From IMG/VR virus record IMGVR_UViG_3300032240_000420, positions 1-24,480 of that record: 24,480 bases of DNA; one strand, written 5' to 3'. The translations under genes were made by a program, and so were the position numbers. Shown here piece after piece: positions 15,355-21,611 of this stretch. This stretch comes from a virus. The stretch's first letter is position 1; each line of letters opens with the position of its first letter. The notes under the pieces are model-generated. The model was given only the letters and a program-made list of their open reading frames with translations, was not told where the DNA came from and did not search any database.

Positions 15355-15362
15355 CTATTTAG
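15355..15362 (-). promoter_or_regulatory. Candidate late promoter CTAAATAG after the adhesin-locus terminator
   Basis: CTAAATAG followed by AGAATAAA lies 24 bases downstream of the terminator hairpin. Predicted transcription start is near 15349, leaving a leader of about 29 bases containing the AAGGAG site. With the terminator it marks a clean boundary between two transcription units. The extended context AAATAGAGA matches the boxes at 732 and 14469. Confidence 0.55.
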
Positions 15363-15385
15363 TCTAATTGGGTATTGATAGCTAC

Positions 15386-15409
15386 AAAAAAACCACCCGA
15401 AGGTGGCTT
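15386..15409 (-). terminator. Intrinsic terminator closing the adhesin locus
   Basis: On the minus strand CCACC and GGTGG pair around a TTCG tetraloop. G-U and A-U pairs extend the stem, and seven T residues follow. It lies 19 bases after the stop of the last MAHFAKV-family gene. This is a textbook factor-independent terminator for right-to-left transcription and the best one in the window. Confidence 0.88.
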
Positions 15410-15428
15410 CTATTGAGTATATGAATAC

Positions 15429-15776
15429 TTACTCTACTTTGTCCCAACTTTGAGTAGATTCATTCCAATTATATACTTTATTATCCGTTGGATATGGTGT
15501 TGGTGCTTCCCACAACCAAGTAGTTTGATTTAATGTCCAACTAGGAAAAGGTTGTTGTGCATAGAACACATCATGTTCACGGTCATATGTGTAACCAACA
15601 CAAGCATAGTTACCACGCAAAGGTGTGCCATTTAATTTATGTTGATTGCCATATGTATTGTATGAAGTTTGGATCCATTCACCTGGACTTGTGTCCACAA
15701 ATGAATTAAAAAATTCAGCTTCCGCCACAATCACTTTAATAACTTTACCTTGGTCTACTTTTGCAAAATGTGCCAT
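15429..15776 (-). CDS. MAHFAKV-family adhesin partner protein, copy 3 (115 aa)
   Basis: One of three paralogues in the window, each directly downstream of a glycine-rich fibre gene. Shared blocks are MAHFAKVDQGKVIKVIVAE at the N-terminus, FF...F-DTSPGEWIQTSYNT (residues ~22-41), GTPLRGNYACVGYTYD, a PFPSWTLN-TT-LWEAP segment (~76-92) and WNESTQSWDKVE at the C-terminus. No catalytic residues, signal peptide or membrane segment are seen; it is rich in aromatic residues and probably β-rich. The family is, from memory, widespread in phages as a hypothetical protein. The ATG is preceded by AAGGAATAATT overlapping the fibre's stop. It is the last gene before the terminator. Its constant pairing with glycine-rich fibres suggests a tip, chaperone or attachment role; that is inference. 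Confidence 0.8.
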   Translation of the reverse strand: MAHFAKVDQGKVIKVIVAEAEFFNSFVDTSPGEWIQTSYNTYGNQHKLNGTPLRGNYACVGYTYDREHDVFYAQQPFPSWTLNQTTWLWEAPTPYPTDNKVYNWNESTQSWDKVE

Positions 15777-15785
15777 AATTATTCC

Positions 15786-16967
15786 TTAAGCCGTATATGT
15801 GCTAGATGATGTGAATGTGTGGATAGTATATCCGTCAGCGGATGTAACTGTTCCGCCTGTTCCACGCTGAGAACCAAGATAGCGAATAATTACAACTCCT
15901 GAACCACCTGAACCTGTGCCAGAGTTTACTTCACCACCACCGCCTCCACCACCAGTATTAGTAGTTCCAGAACCAGCAGCAGTACCTAATGCTCCACCGG
16001 CACCGCCACCTCCATTACCGCCACTTCCTGCTGTTCCAGAGCCATATACTGCGCCGCCTCCACCACCTGCTCGGAAGACAGCAGAGCCTGTAATATTTGA
16101 TGAAACGCCAACGCCGCCATTACCGGCAGTTGAAGCACCTAAATTTCCATTTCCGCCTACAGCACCTGCACCACCACCCCCACCTGATGTATATAGATTG
16201 GTTGGTCCAGAATATCCACCACCAGAACCACCAGCATAACCTTGACCTGCTGTTCCAGACCCGCCTGGAGAACCCGAATTATAGTTACCACCTCCGCCAG
16301 AACCTCCAGGACTACCCGCAGGTGATCCTGTTGAACCTTTACCACCTGCGACTGATGTAATTGTTGCTATTCCAGTACCAGAAAAAGAAGAATCGTTTCC
16401 ATTGGTTGACGCTCCTCCTCCTGCTCCTACGGTTACTGTGTAGGTAGTTCCACCAGTTAAACTAAGTGCAGTTTCTGCGGAACCTCCGCCACCAGAAGAT
16501 TGGCCACTTACAGAACTTCGGTATCCTCCAGCACCACCACCGCCACCTGGATTTCCATAATTTCCGCCGCCGCCACCGCCAGCAATAATTAAATATTCAA
16601 CTGGATAAGTAAATGTAAAAGACTGCCAAGCTCCCGCTTGGTAAATTTCATTAACTCCAAGAGTTGTGTTGAAACGAATTTGTCCGTTAGCGGCAGTTAC
16701 TGGCCTCTGTACCGTTGTACCAGAAGCAATCTGTGTGAAACCTGTTCCGCTTGTAGTTACATTACCTAAAAATGATGGATTGGAAACAATCTTATCGGTG
16801 GTAATTGTGTTACTTGCAATCTTAGCAGCAGTAATAGAACCGTTAGCAATACCAGTAGTGATACCTGAACTGTTGGCAGATAATAGGGTTGTACCAGTAT
16901 TACTCAGAATACTAAAGTTGTTATCTGAATCTAATTGAATCGAAGATATTTGAATTGAACCGGCCAT
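15786..16967 (-). CDS. Glycine-rich tail fibre adhesin, copy 3 (393 aa)
   Basis: A probable receptor-binding fibre in three parts. The N-terminal part (~1-60) begins MAGSIQISSIQLDSDNNFS and carries stalk-like repeats IANGSITAAKIASNTIT. A linker motif (~85-118), TVQRPVTAANGQIRFNTT then YQAGAWQSF, is shared with the other fibres here. The C-terminal ~265 residues, starting YLIIAGGGGGG, are dominated by Gly runs and end GYTIHTFTSSSTYTA. Glycine-rich adhesins such as gp38 of T-even-type phages form polyglycine helices that present variable loops to host receptors; homology to gp38 is not claimed, only the analogous design. It starts 2 bases after the 97 aa gene, whose end supplies an AAAGAG site. 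A MAHFAKV gene follows after 9 bases. Confidence 0.82.
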   Translation of the reverse strand: MAGSIQISSIQLDSDNNFSILSNTGTTLLSANSSGITTGIANGSITAAKIASNTITTDKIVSNPSFLGNVTTSGTGFTQIASGTTVQRPVTAANGQIRFNTTLGVNEIYQAGAWQSFTFTYPVEYLIIAGGGGGGNYGNPGGGGGAGGYRSSVSGQSSGGGGSAETALSLTGGTTYTVTVGAGGGASTNGNDSSFSGTGIATITSVAGGKGSTGSPAGSPGGSGGGGNYNSGSPGGSGTAGQGYAGGSGGGYSGPTNLYTSGGGGGAGAVGGNGNLGASTAGNGGVGVSSNITGSAVFRAGGGGGAVYGSGTAGSGGNGGGGAGGALGTAAGSGTTNTGGGGGGGEVNSGTGSGGSGVVIIRYLGSQRGTGGTVTSADGYTIHTFTSSSTYTA

Positions 16968-16969
16968 AA

Positions 16970-17263
16970 TTACTCTTTAGGATATTTGTCTTTAACAGCT
17001 TGCACTTTAGCAAGCATTTCTTCGGCTGCAGAACCGCCTTTCCACAACGCATCTAATTGGTCACCAATAGATGGATATTCAGCTGCTCTTTTATGTTGAT
17101 ATTGCCAAATTGCATTAAGTCTAGCTAACTCAGTATTTATTTGATTATTTGTAACAGGTGCGGTTGTAGGGTCATTCCATACAATTGTATCTTCATTGTA
17201 AATAGCTACTTGTGCGCCAGGAACTAAAGATAAAATAGCGTCTAATTTTGATGGTGCTTTCAT
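16970..17263 (-). CDS. YPSI-motif fibre partner protein, copy 2 (97 aa)
   Basis: A small protein paralogous at its C-terminus to the 94 aa protein at 17983-18267. Shared blocks are RAAEYPSI-x2-QLD-x-L-x2-GG and a final VKDKYPKE. The N-terminal half (MKAPSKLDAILSLVPGAQVAIYN) differs from its paralogue. Similar RAAEYPSI-QLD segments occur in many phage tail-region proteins, often described as fibre- or tail-assembly related; I cannot name the family securely. An upstream ATG at 17281 would add six residues, but the ATG at 17263 gives the TAATG overlap used elsewhere here and has GGGAGA about 10 bases upstream, so I prefer it. It lies between two fibre genes. The role is unknown, with assembly or attachment of the preceding fibre the most plausible. 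Confidence 0.72.
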   Translation of the reverse strand: MKAPSKLDAILSLVPGAQVAIYNEDTIVWNDPTTAPVTNNQINTELARLNAIWQYQHKRAAEYPSIGDQLDALWKGGSAAEEMLAKVQAVKDKYPKE

Positions 17264-17979
17264 TATGCTGCAATCTCCCAAACTACAAATGAACTTCTAA
17301 CATCTGGTGAATTTGTGTTTGAATTATTATTAAACCAAATACCATTAGTTGTTGGATAAACTTGAACTTTTGTGGTAACAGAAGATGTTGTACCAGAAGT
17401 ATAGTATGTTGTTAATGGAAAACCCCAAGAAATGGCTCCAGAACCAGTATAATAAATGTCACTAAAAGTTCCTATGGTACTAGAATTTCCACCAGTATTT
17501 ACCAATCTAACACTTGAATAAGCGCTTTGTGAAGTTTGCCAAAAAGCACCAATGAATTGAACAACAATTACACTTGTTGCAGAAATAGGAGTATATGTTA
17601 TAGAAACTCCAATATCTTGCCATGATGCGGTACTACTTGAAAAAGTTGTCGTGCTAACAGATGTTACACATTGTAATACTGTTCCTGCAGGTAAATTTGA
17701 TGTAGCTAGTCTTGGAATTCTTGCTGATGGAATAGTGCCACTTGTAATAGTGTTTGCGTTTACACTTGCAATAGTAGCTGCGTTAATTGTTCCGTTCGCA
17801 TTAAATGCTGAATTGACTAAACTCAATGCAGATGGAGATACAGTATTACCAGCAATAGTTAAATTTCCACTAACGACATTCAATCCAGTAGAATCAATAA
17901 ATGCCACATTGGCAGAAGCAATTTGAAATTTAAGATTACTATCTGCTTTTAGTGTATCTACGTTTAAAATTCCGGCCAT
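17263..17979 (-). CDS. Tail fibre protein with β-rich C-terminal domain (238 aa)
   Basis: A short fibre. The N-terminus MAGILNVDTLKADSNLKFQI resembles the MAG-starts of the 393 and 398 aa fibres. Residues ~36-95 are Ser/Asn/Ala/Thr-rich β-stalk sequence (SGNLTIAGNTVSPSAL, ITSGTIPSARIP). The C-terminal ~135 residues begin PAGTVLQCVTSVSTTTFSS with WQDIGVSITYTPISATSVIVV and end SSFVVWEIAA. This domain type is frequent at the ends of phage fibres and is likely a β-sandwich tip. It starts 3 bases after the 94 aa gene, whose end supplies AAAGAG. Its stop overlaps the next start (TAATG). It has no glycine-rich domain, unlike its neighbour. Confidence 0.75.
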   Translation of the reverse strand: MAGILNVDTLKADSNLKFQIASANVAFIDSTGLNVVSGNLTIAGNTVSPSALSLVNSAFNANGTINAATIASVNANTITSGTIPSARIPRLATSNLPAGTVLQCVTSVSTTTFSSSTASWQDIGVSITYTPISATSVIVVQFIGAFWQTSQSAYSSVRLVNTGGNSSTIGTFSDIYYTGSGAISWGFPLTTYYTSGTTSSVTTKVQVYPTTNGIWFNNNSNTNSPDVRSSFVVWEIAA

Positions 17980-17982
17980 ATT

Positions 17983-18267
17983 TTACTCTTTAGGATATTT
18001 GTCTTTAACAGCTTTGATTGTAGCTTTCCACTCAGTCAAACCGCCGTGATATAAGGTATCTAGTTGCTCTTCAATAGAAGGATATTCAGCCGCTCTTTGT
18101 GCTTTACACATTTCTGATTGAACTTCTGCCCAAGTAATTTTATCGTCTGAACGCCATTCAATAATTTCATTAAATTCGGTTTCAGTAGTTGGTTCTTCAC
18201 CATCAAAAATGTAACTTAATCCATTAGCGATTGCTAATTTGTGTAATGTTTCTGTAAATAAACTCAT
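17983..18267 (-). CDS. YPSI-motif fibre partner protein, copy 1 (94 aa)
   Basis: Paralogue of the 97 aa protein at 16970-17263 through its C-terminal ~45 residues: RAAEYPSIEEQLDTLYHGG, then a KAVKDKYPKE ending. Its N-terminal half (MSLFTETLHKLAIANGLSYI, then EIIEWRSDDKITWAEVQSEM) is different, so the two share a tail and differ in head. No membrane or signal sequence is seen; it looks helical. It lies 9 bases after the 398 aa fibre and 3 before the 238 aa fibre, with only a weak A-rich ribosome site. Fibre-assembly or attachment partner is the best guess. Confidence 0.72.
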   Translation of the reverse strand: MSLFTETLHKLAIANGLSYIFDGEEPTTETEFNEIIEWRSDDKITWAEVQSEMCKAQRAAEYPSIEEQLDTLYHGGLTEWKATIKAVKDKYPKE

Positions 18268-18276
18268 TTTATTCTT

Positions 18277-19473
18277 TTAGGTTACAGTAATTGGAACAGT
18301 TAAATTTGAATATCTAAATTTTGGTAAACCTGCTTGCCATGATGCTGCGGATCCATTTGGATATCCATTTCCAAAATACCAATAAATATTGTTTGTTCCT
18401 ACAGGAACTGTTGTTGTCCATTTATACAATTGTGTATCATTAACAAAAAGAGCAATTCTTCTTGAACTGATTCCAACAGTATCAGATTTAATGACTAAAG
18501 TTAATACTGCGGTGCTAGGCCAATCATAGTTACTAGTTCCTTCTCGGTTTGTACCAGTAATTGCATTACCGCCTGCCGCACCACCACCATTCATCCAATG
18601 CCATGTTCTGTTTGTTCCTACTCCTGCGTTCATAAACCAAGCGGCATATCCGCTTGGAGGAGCACTACTACTGGATTGGTTCATTGAGTTTGTTTGTGAT
18701 GATAATACTGATGAACTGCCAGCAGCATACCATTCTACACCCCATTGAAAAAATTGGTCATTCGATTGTGCAAAACTTGAAGCTGTTCCACCAAATCCAT
18801 ATAATTGAATCACAGTATCATAACTAGATGAAGTTCTAATCGAATACTTAGAAACTATACCATATTCATAGGATCCTGAAGCGTAACTAGAAGTACCAAC
18901 AGAATCAATAATTGCCATACGAGCACCATAATAATTTGAATCATCAATACTGTTTGTTGATAATCCAGCATTTACTACAGCAGGATAAGACCAAGTAGTG
19001 GAAATTTGTGATGGTAATATTGATGCAACTGCAGCTGTATTCCAACCACCGTTAGCATAAAATTCTAATGCAGAGTTTGTAGAATTAAATCTAAATGCAC
19101 CGTTAGCACCAGCAGGTTTTTGTGCATCAGTTCCACCAGGAAGAATTATTGCACCTGTGCCGTTTGCTGATAAAGTATCCAAACTAACTCTAGTAATTGA
19201 ACCATTGGCAATTTGTGTTGAAGTAATTGTGTTACTAGTAATTAAAGCGGCATTAATTGATGCGTTAGCAATTTGTGAACCAGTAATTACACCGCTAATA
19301 GAAGTATTAGCAATCGTTGCAACACCGATAGTGCCATCATAACCAATCATTTTTGTGCCGGTATTACTGTAAATACCGGATGCGTTAATAGTAGCAACTC
19401 GTGTGTTGCTAACATTCATCTGAAGGAATGTGCTTTCAGTTTGTATTGTATCAATTATTAATTTGCCAGCCAT
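18277..19473 (-). CDS. Tail fibre protein with lectin-like C-terminal domain (398 aa)
   Basis: A modular fibre. The N-terminus is MAGKLIIDTIQTESTFLQM. A stalk (~35-120) holds I-A-N-x-S-I type repeats (TIANTSISGVITGSQIANAS, SNTITSTQIANGSI), of which SNTITSTQIANGSI is identical in the 381 aa fibre. A linker (~125-150) has QKPAGANGAFRFNSTN and LEFYANGGWN. The C-terminal ~245 residues are Ser/Trp/Tyr-rich, with RIALFVNDTQLYKWTTTVP and IYWYFGNG near the end. This looks like a β-sandwich carbohydrate-binding fold, but that is inference. The ribosome site is AAGG 6 bases before ATG. It is followed by a YPSI partner gene, not a MAHFAKV gene. Confidence 0.76.
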   Translation of the reverse strand: MAGKLIIDTIQTESTFLQMNVSNTRVATINASGIYSNTGTKMIGYDGTIGVATIANTSISGVITGSQIANASINAALITSNTITSTQIANGSITRVSLDTLSANGTGAIILPGGTDAQKPAGANGAFRFNSTNSALEFYANGGWNTAAVASILPSQISTTWSYPAVVNAGLSTNSIDDSNYYGARMAIIDSVGTSSYASGSYEYGIVSKYSIRTSSSYDTVIQLYGFGGTASSFAQSNDQFFQWGVEWYAAGSSSVLSSQTNSMNQSSSSAPPSGYAAWFMNAGVGTNRTWHWMNGGGAAGGNAITGTNREGTSNYDWPSTAVLTLVIKSDTVGISSRRIALFVNDTQLYKWTTTVPVGTNNIYWYFGNGYPNGSAASWQAGLPKFRYSNLTVPITVT

Positions 19474-19481
19474 TTTTTACC

Positions 19482-19904
19482 TTAAACTATTGTCCACGTG
19501 GAATTATTGGAAACTGTTACGACAACATTGTTGGCCACAGTTAATGGCCCGGCAGATGACGCATTATAACCAGAAGTAATCGTCACATTCTCATTTAGAA
19601 TATTAGCGTTAATCCTAACGATTCCGTAGGAATCGGCAGAAAGATATGGGTTGGTCATTACTCGTTGACCCAAATAGATTACTTCGATATTACTGGTACC
19701 TGATGGAGGTGCCTCAGAAAATACGATTTGACCATTTATGGCCGCATATGAATCTGTTTTTTGTTTTACACCAGAAACGAACACCAATAAAGATGCTTCA
19801 TTACCGTATGGGTAAGATAGTGTAAATGTGGTTGCTGAACCTGTACCTGAGAAGAACTCGGATGTAAATGTTCCTGCGACTGCTTGTTGGCCTAAGTATG
19901 ACAT
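19482..19904 (-). CDS. Short fibre-like structural protein (140 aa)
   Basis: Residues ~15-80 contain a β-module with TTFTLSYPYGNEASLLVFVSG, IVFSEAPPSG and NIEVIYLGQR, a pattern frequent in phage fibre and structural proteins. The C-terminus (ENVTITSGYNASSAGPLTV, then VSNNSTWTIV) matches endings used by other phage fibre proteins. It has no shaft repeats and no glycine-rich domain. The start has no clear ribosome site; a GATAAATA box lies 7 bases before ATG. It is located between a MAHFAKV gene and the 398 aa fibre. Probably a small virion or fibre-base protein. Confidence 0.68.
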   Translation of the reverse strand: MSYLGQQAVAGTFTSEFFSGTGSATTFTLSYPYGNEASLLVFVSGVKQKTDSYAAINGQIVFSEAPPSGTSNIEVIYLGQRVMTNPYLSADSYGIVRINANILNENVTITSGYNASSAGPLTVANNVVVTVSNNSTWTIV

Positions 19905-19911
19905 ATTCTTT

Positions 19912-19919
19912 TATTTATC
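19912..19919 (-). promoter_or_regulatory. Candidate late promoter GATAAATA upstream of the 140 aa gene
   Basis: GATAAATA followed by AAAGAA matches the T4 late pattern NATAAATA and recurs, with the same flank, at 21437-21444. With T4 geometry transcription would begin about 2 bases before the ATG, leaving no room for a ribosome site, and none is seen. Confidence 0.5.
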
Positions 19920-19923
19920 TCGT

Positions 19924-20271
19924 TTATTCCACAGCGTTCCAATTTTGGGTTGATTCGCTCCAATCATATCGTTTGCCATCTTTTGGCATTTCTGTTGGTG
20001 CTTCCCACAAACAAGTGGTATTGTTTAATGTCCAAGAAGCAAATGGCTTAGGTGGAATGAAAGCATCTTTTGATGCATCATATGTTCCACCAATTGTAGC
20101 AAAGTTTTTTCTTAAAGGCGTTCCGCCTAATGAGTGGACACCACCATGAGTATTATAGCTTGTTTGAATCCAATCACCTGGTTCCGTATCAATAAAATTA
20201 TTAAAAAACTCAGGCTCAGCTACAATAACTTTAATAACTCTACCTTGGTCTACTTTTGCAAAATGCGCCAT
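19924..20271 (-). CDS. MAHFAKV-family adhesin partner protein, copy 2 (115 aa)
   Basis: Paralogue of the genes at 15429-15776 and 23204-23548. Shared blocks: MAHFAKVDQGRVIKVIVAE, FFNNFIDTEPGDWIQTSYNT, GTPLRKNFATIGGTYD, then DAFIPPKPFASWTLNNTT and WSESTQNWNAVE. Length is the same as copy 3. It begins 9 bases after the 381 aa glycine-rich fibre, and the AAGGA ribosome site overlaps that gene's TAA stop as in the other two cassettes. No enzyme motif is visible. The KPFASWTLN and WEAP segments are the most conserved and may form the binding surface. Role is inferred from context only. Confidence 0.8.
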   Translation of the reverse strand: MAHFAKVDQGRVIKVIVAEPEFFNNFIDTEPGDWIQTSYNTHGGVHSLGGTPLRKNFATIGGTYDASKDAFIPPKPFASWTLNNTTCLWEAPTEMPKDGKRYDWSESTQNWNAVE

Positions 20272-20280
20272 TCTTATTCC

Positions 20281-21426
20281 TTAAGCCGTAAATGTGCCAG
20301 ATGATGTAAAGGTGTGATAAGTATAACCACCAGTTGAACTGATTGTTCCACCGCTTCCTCGTGTGGATCCAAGGTATCGAACAATTGCAAGACCTGAACC
20401 ACCAGCACCAGAACCCGAACCTTGAGCTGCACCAGCACTAGTTAATCCTCGACCTCCGCCACCGCCACCTGTGTTTGTTGTACCGTTTGTAGCAGGAGTT
20501 CCGTTAACACCTCCGTTACCGCCGCCGCCTGTTCCGCCTTGGCCAATACCACCTGTGCTGTTATAATTGTAAGCACCACCGCCAGCGCCAGAAGCATAGT
20601 ATGTTCCTAATGACTGCCAGTTTGCACCTGTTCCACCGCCGCCACCCGTTGTTAGATTTGGAGCGTTGCTTCCTGGCGCACCAGCACCACCACCGCCGCC
20701 ACCACCAAATTGTGTTCCTGATGTTTGAGCAGTACCGCCAGGATTTCCTTGACCTGGAGTTCCTGAACCAGCTGATCCGTTAGTTCCACTATCTCCGCCG
20801 CCACCGCCACCTGAACCGCCTGGACCACCATTACCACCTGTACCGCCATTTCCGTAACCACCACCAATAGCAGTTGAACCAAAACCAGTAGATGGTGTTC
20901 CTTGACTTCCTGCAGGATTTGTTGAAGTGCCGCCGCCACCACCAATTACTATTGAGTATCCTGTTCCACCAATAACAGTTGTAGAAGCAGCAACATATCC
21001 ACCTGCGCCACCTCCACCAATACCGCCGCCTGACCCACCACCCGCAATAACAAGATAATCAACTGTATATGCACCAGATGTTGCAGTAAAAGAAACCCAT
21101 AAAGCATTATTAGCATCATACCATTCAGGATAACCTAATGTAGTATTGTAACGCATATAACCAGCACTATTAGCACCAGGTCTTTGTTGAGTTGTTCCAA
21201 CTGGCATTTTTAAAGCGCCAGTACCATTAGCAGTTGCTACATCCAAATTAACAAACGATATTGAACCATTAGCAATCTGTGTGCTAGTAATTGTGTTACT
21301 AGCAATTTGTGCTGAAGTAACTGTACCATTTGCAATCAGATTACCTGTGATTGAGTATGCAACAAGGTCAGCCGCTTGAACTGTATTATTTGCGATGGAT
21401 AAAGTGTTTATTCTTGATAAAGGCAT
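20281..21426 (-). CDS. Glycine-rich tail fibre adhesin, copy 2 (381 aa)
   Basis: A receptor-binding type fibre. The N-terminus MPLSRINTLSIANNTVQAAD leads into stalk repeats (~25-57) LIANGTVTSAQIASNTIT, then the SNTITSTQIANGSI block also found in the 398 aa fibre. The linker (~80-112) has QRPGANSAGYMRYNTT and EWYDANNALWVSF. The glycine-rich domain starts YLVIAGGGSGGG (~124) and runs to GYTYHTFTSSGTFTA at the end. The DNA shows strong third-position and Gly-codon bias here, which explains the proline-rich shadow frames on the other strand. A GATAAATA box lies 10 bases before the ATG; no clear ribosome site. A MAHFAKV gene follows after 9 bases. Confidence 0.82.
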   Translation of the reverse strand: MPLSRINTLSIANNTVQAADLVAYSITGNLIANGTVTSAQIASNTITSTQIANGSISFVNLDVATANGTGALKMPVGTTQQRPGANSAGYMRYNTTLGYPEWYDANNALWVSFTATSGAYTVDYLVIAGGGSGGGIGGGGAGGYVAASTTVIGGTGYSIVIGGGGGTSTNPAGSQGTPSTGFGSTAIGGGYGNGGTGGNGGPGGSGGGGGGDSGTNGSAGSGTPGQGNPGGTAQTSGTQFGGGGGGGAGAPGSNAPNLTTGGGGGTGANWQSLGTYYASGAGGGAYNYNSTGGIGQGGTGGGGNGGVNGTPATNGTTNTGGGGGGRGLTSAGAAQGSGSGAGGSGLAIVRYLGSTRGSGGTISSTGGYTYHTFTSSGTFTA

Positions 21427-21436
21427 AGTAGTCTTT

Positions 21437-21444
21437 TATTTATC
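21437..21444 (-). promoter_or_regulatory. Candidate late promoter GATAAATA upstream of the 381 aa adhesin
   Basis: Identical octamer and AAAAGA flank to the box at 19912-19919. The predicted leader is about 5 bases, too short for a normal ribosome site. It lies just after the stop of the 54 aa gene. Confidence 0.5.
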
Positions 21445-21446
21445 TC

Positions 21447-21611
21447 TTATTCGTCAGCAGGTTCTGGAGTGTTACCTTCAGCAAGCCAAGCAACAACTTC
21501 TGGATCATTCAACAGTCGTGATTCGTTTCCATTTGAAGAAACAATACCAATGTTTTGATTCGTCCTTAGGTCTTTATAATATTTCCAACCTGTAAAATTT
21601 ACACTAATCAT
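21447..21611 (-). CDS. Small protein overlapping the 425 aa fibre (54 aa)
   Basis: An intact 54-codon frame fills the gap between two fibre genes. Its ATG (21611-21609) overlaps the fibre stop as ATGA, so it is probably translated by reinitiation. The product begins MISVNFTGWKYYKDLRTNQN and ends DPEVVAWLAEGNTPEPADE. Endings of the type WLAEGNTPEPAD are familiar from small phage proteins near tail fibres and from ends of fibre-assembly-like proteins. It may be the partner of the 425 aa fibre, filling the place that the MAHFAKV or YPSI genes fill elsewhere. A truncated remnant of a longer assembly protein is an alternative. Confidence 0.7.
   Translation of the reverse strand: MISVNFTGWKYYKDLRTNQNIGIVSSNGNESRLLNDPEVVAWLAEGNTPEPADE

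Noticed and set aside
15916-16239. Proline-rich open frame on the plus strand, with similar frames at 9041-9427 and 10235-10594
   Set aside because: These are antisense shadows. Glycine-rich or Ala-Asn repeat coding sequence on the minus strand has few stops in the opposite strand. No ribosome sites and no recognisable families.
17264-17281. Earlier ATG adding MGDCSI to the 97 aa protein
   Set aside because: It lies inside the preceding fibre gene without a suitable ribosome site. The ATG at 17263 has GGGAGA upstream and the TAATG overlap common in this window.
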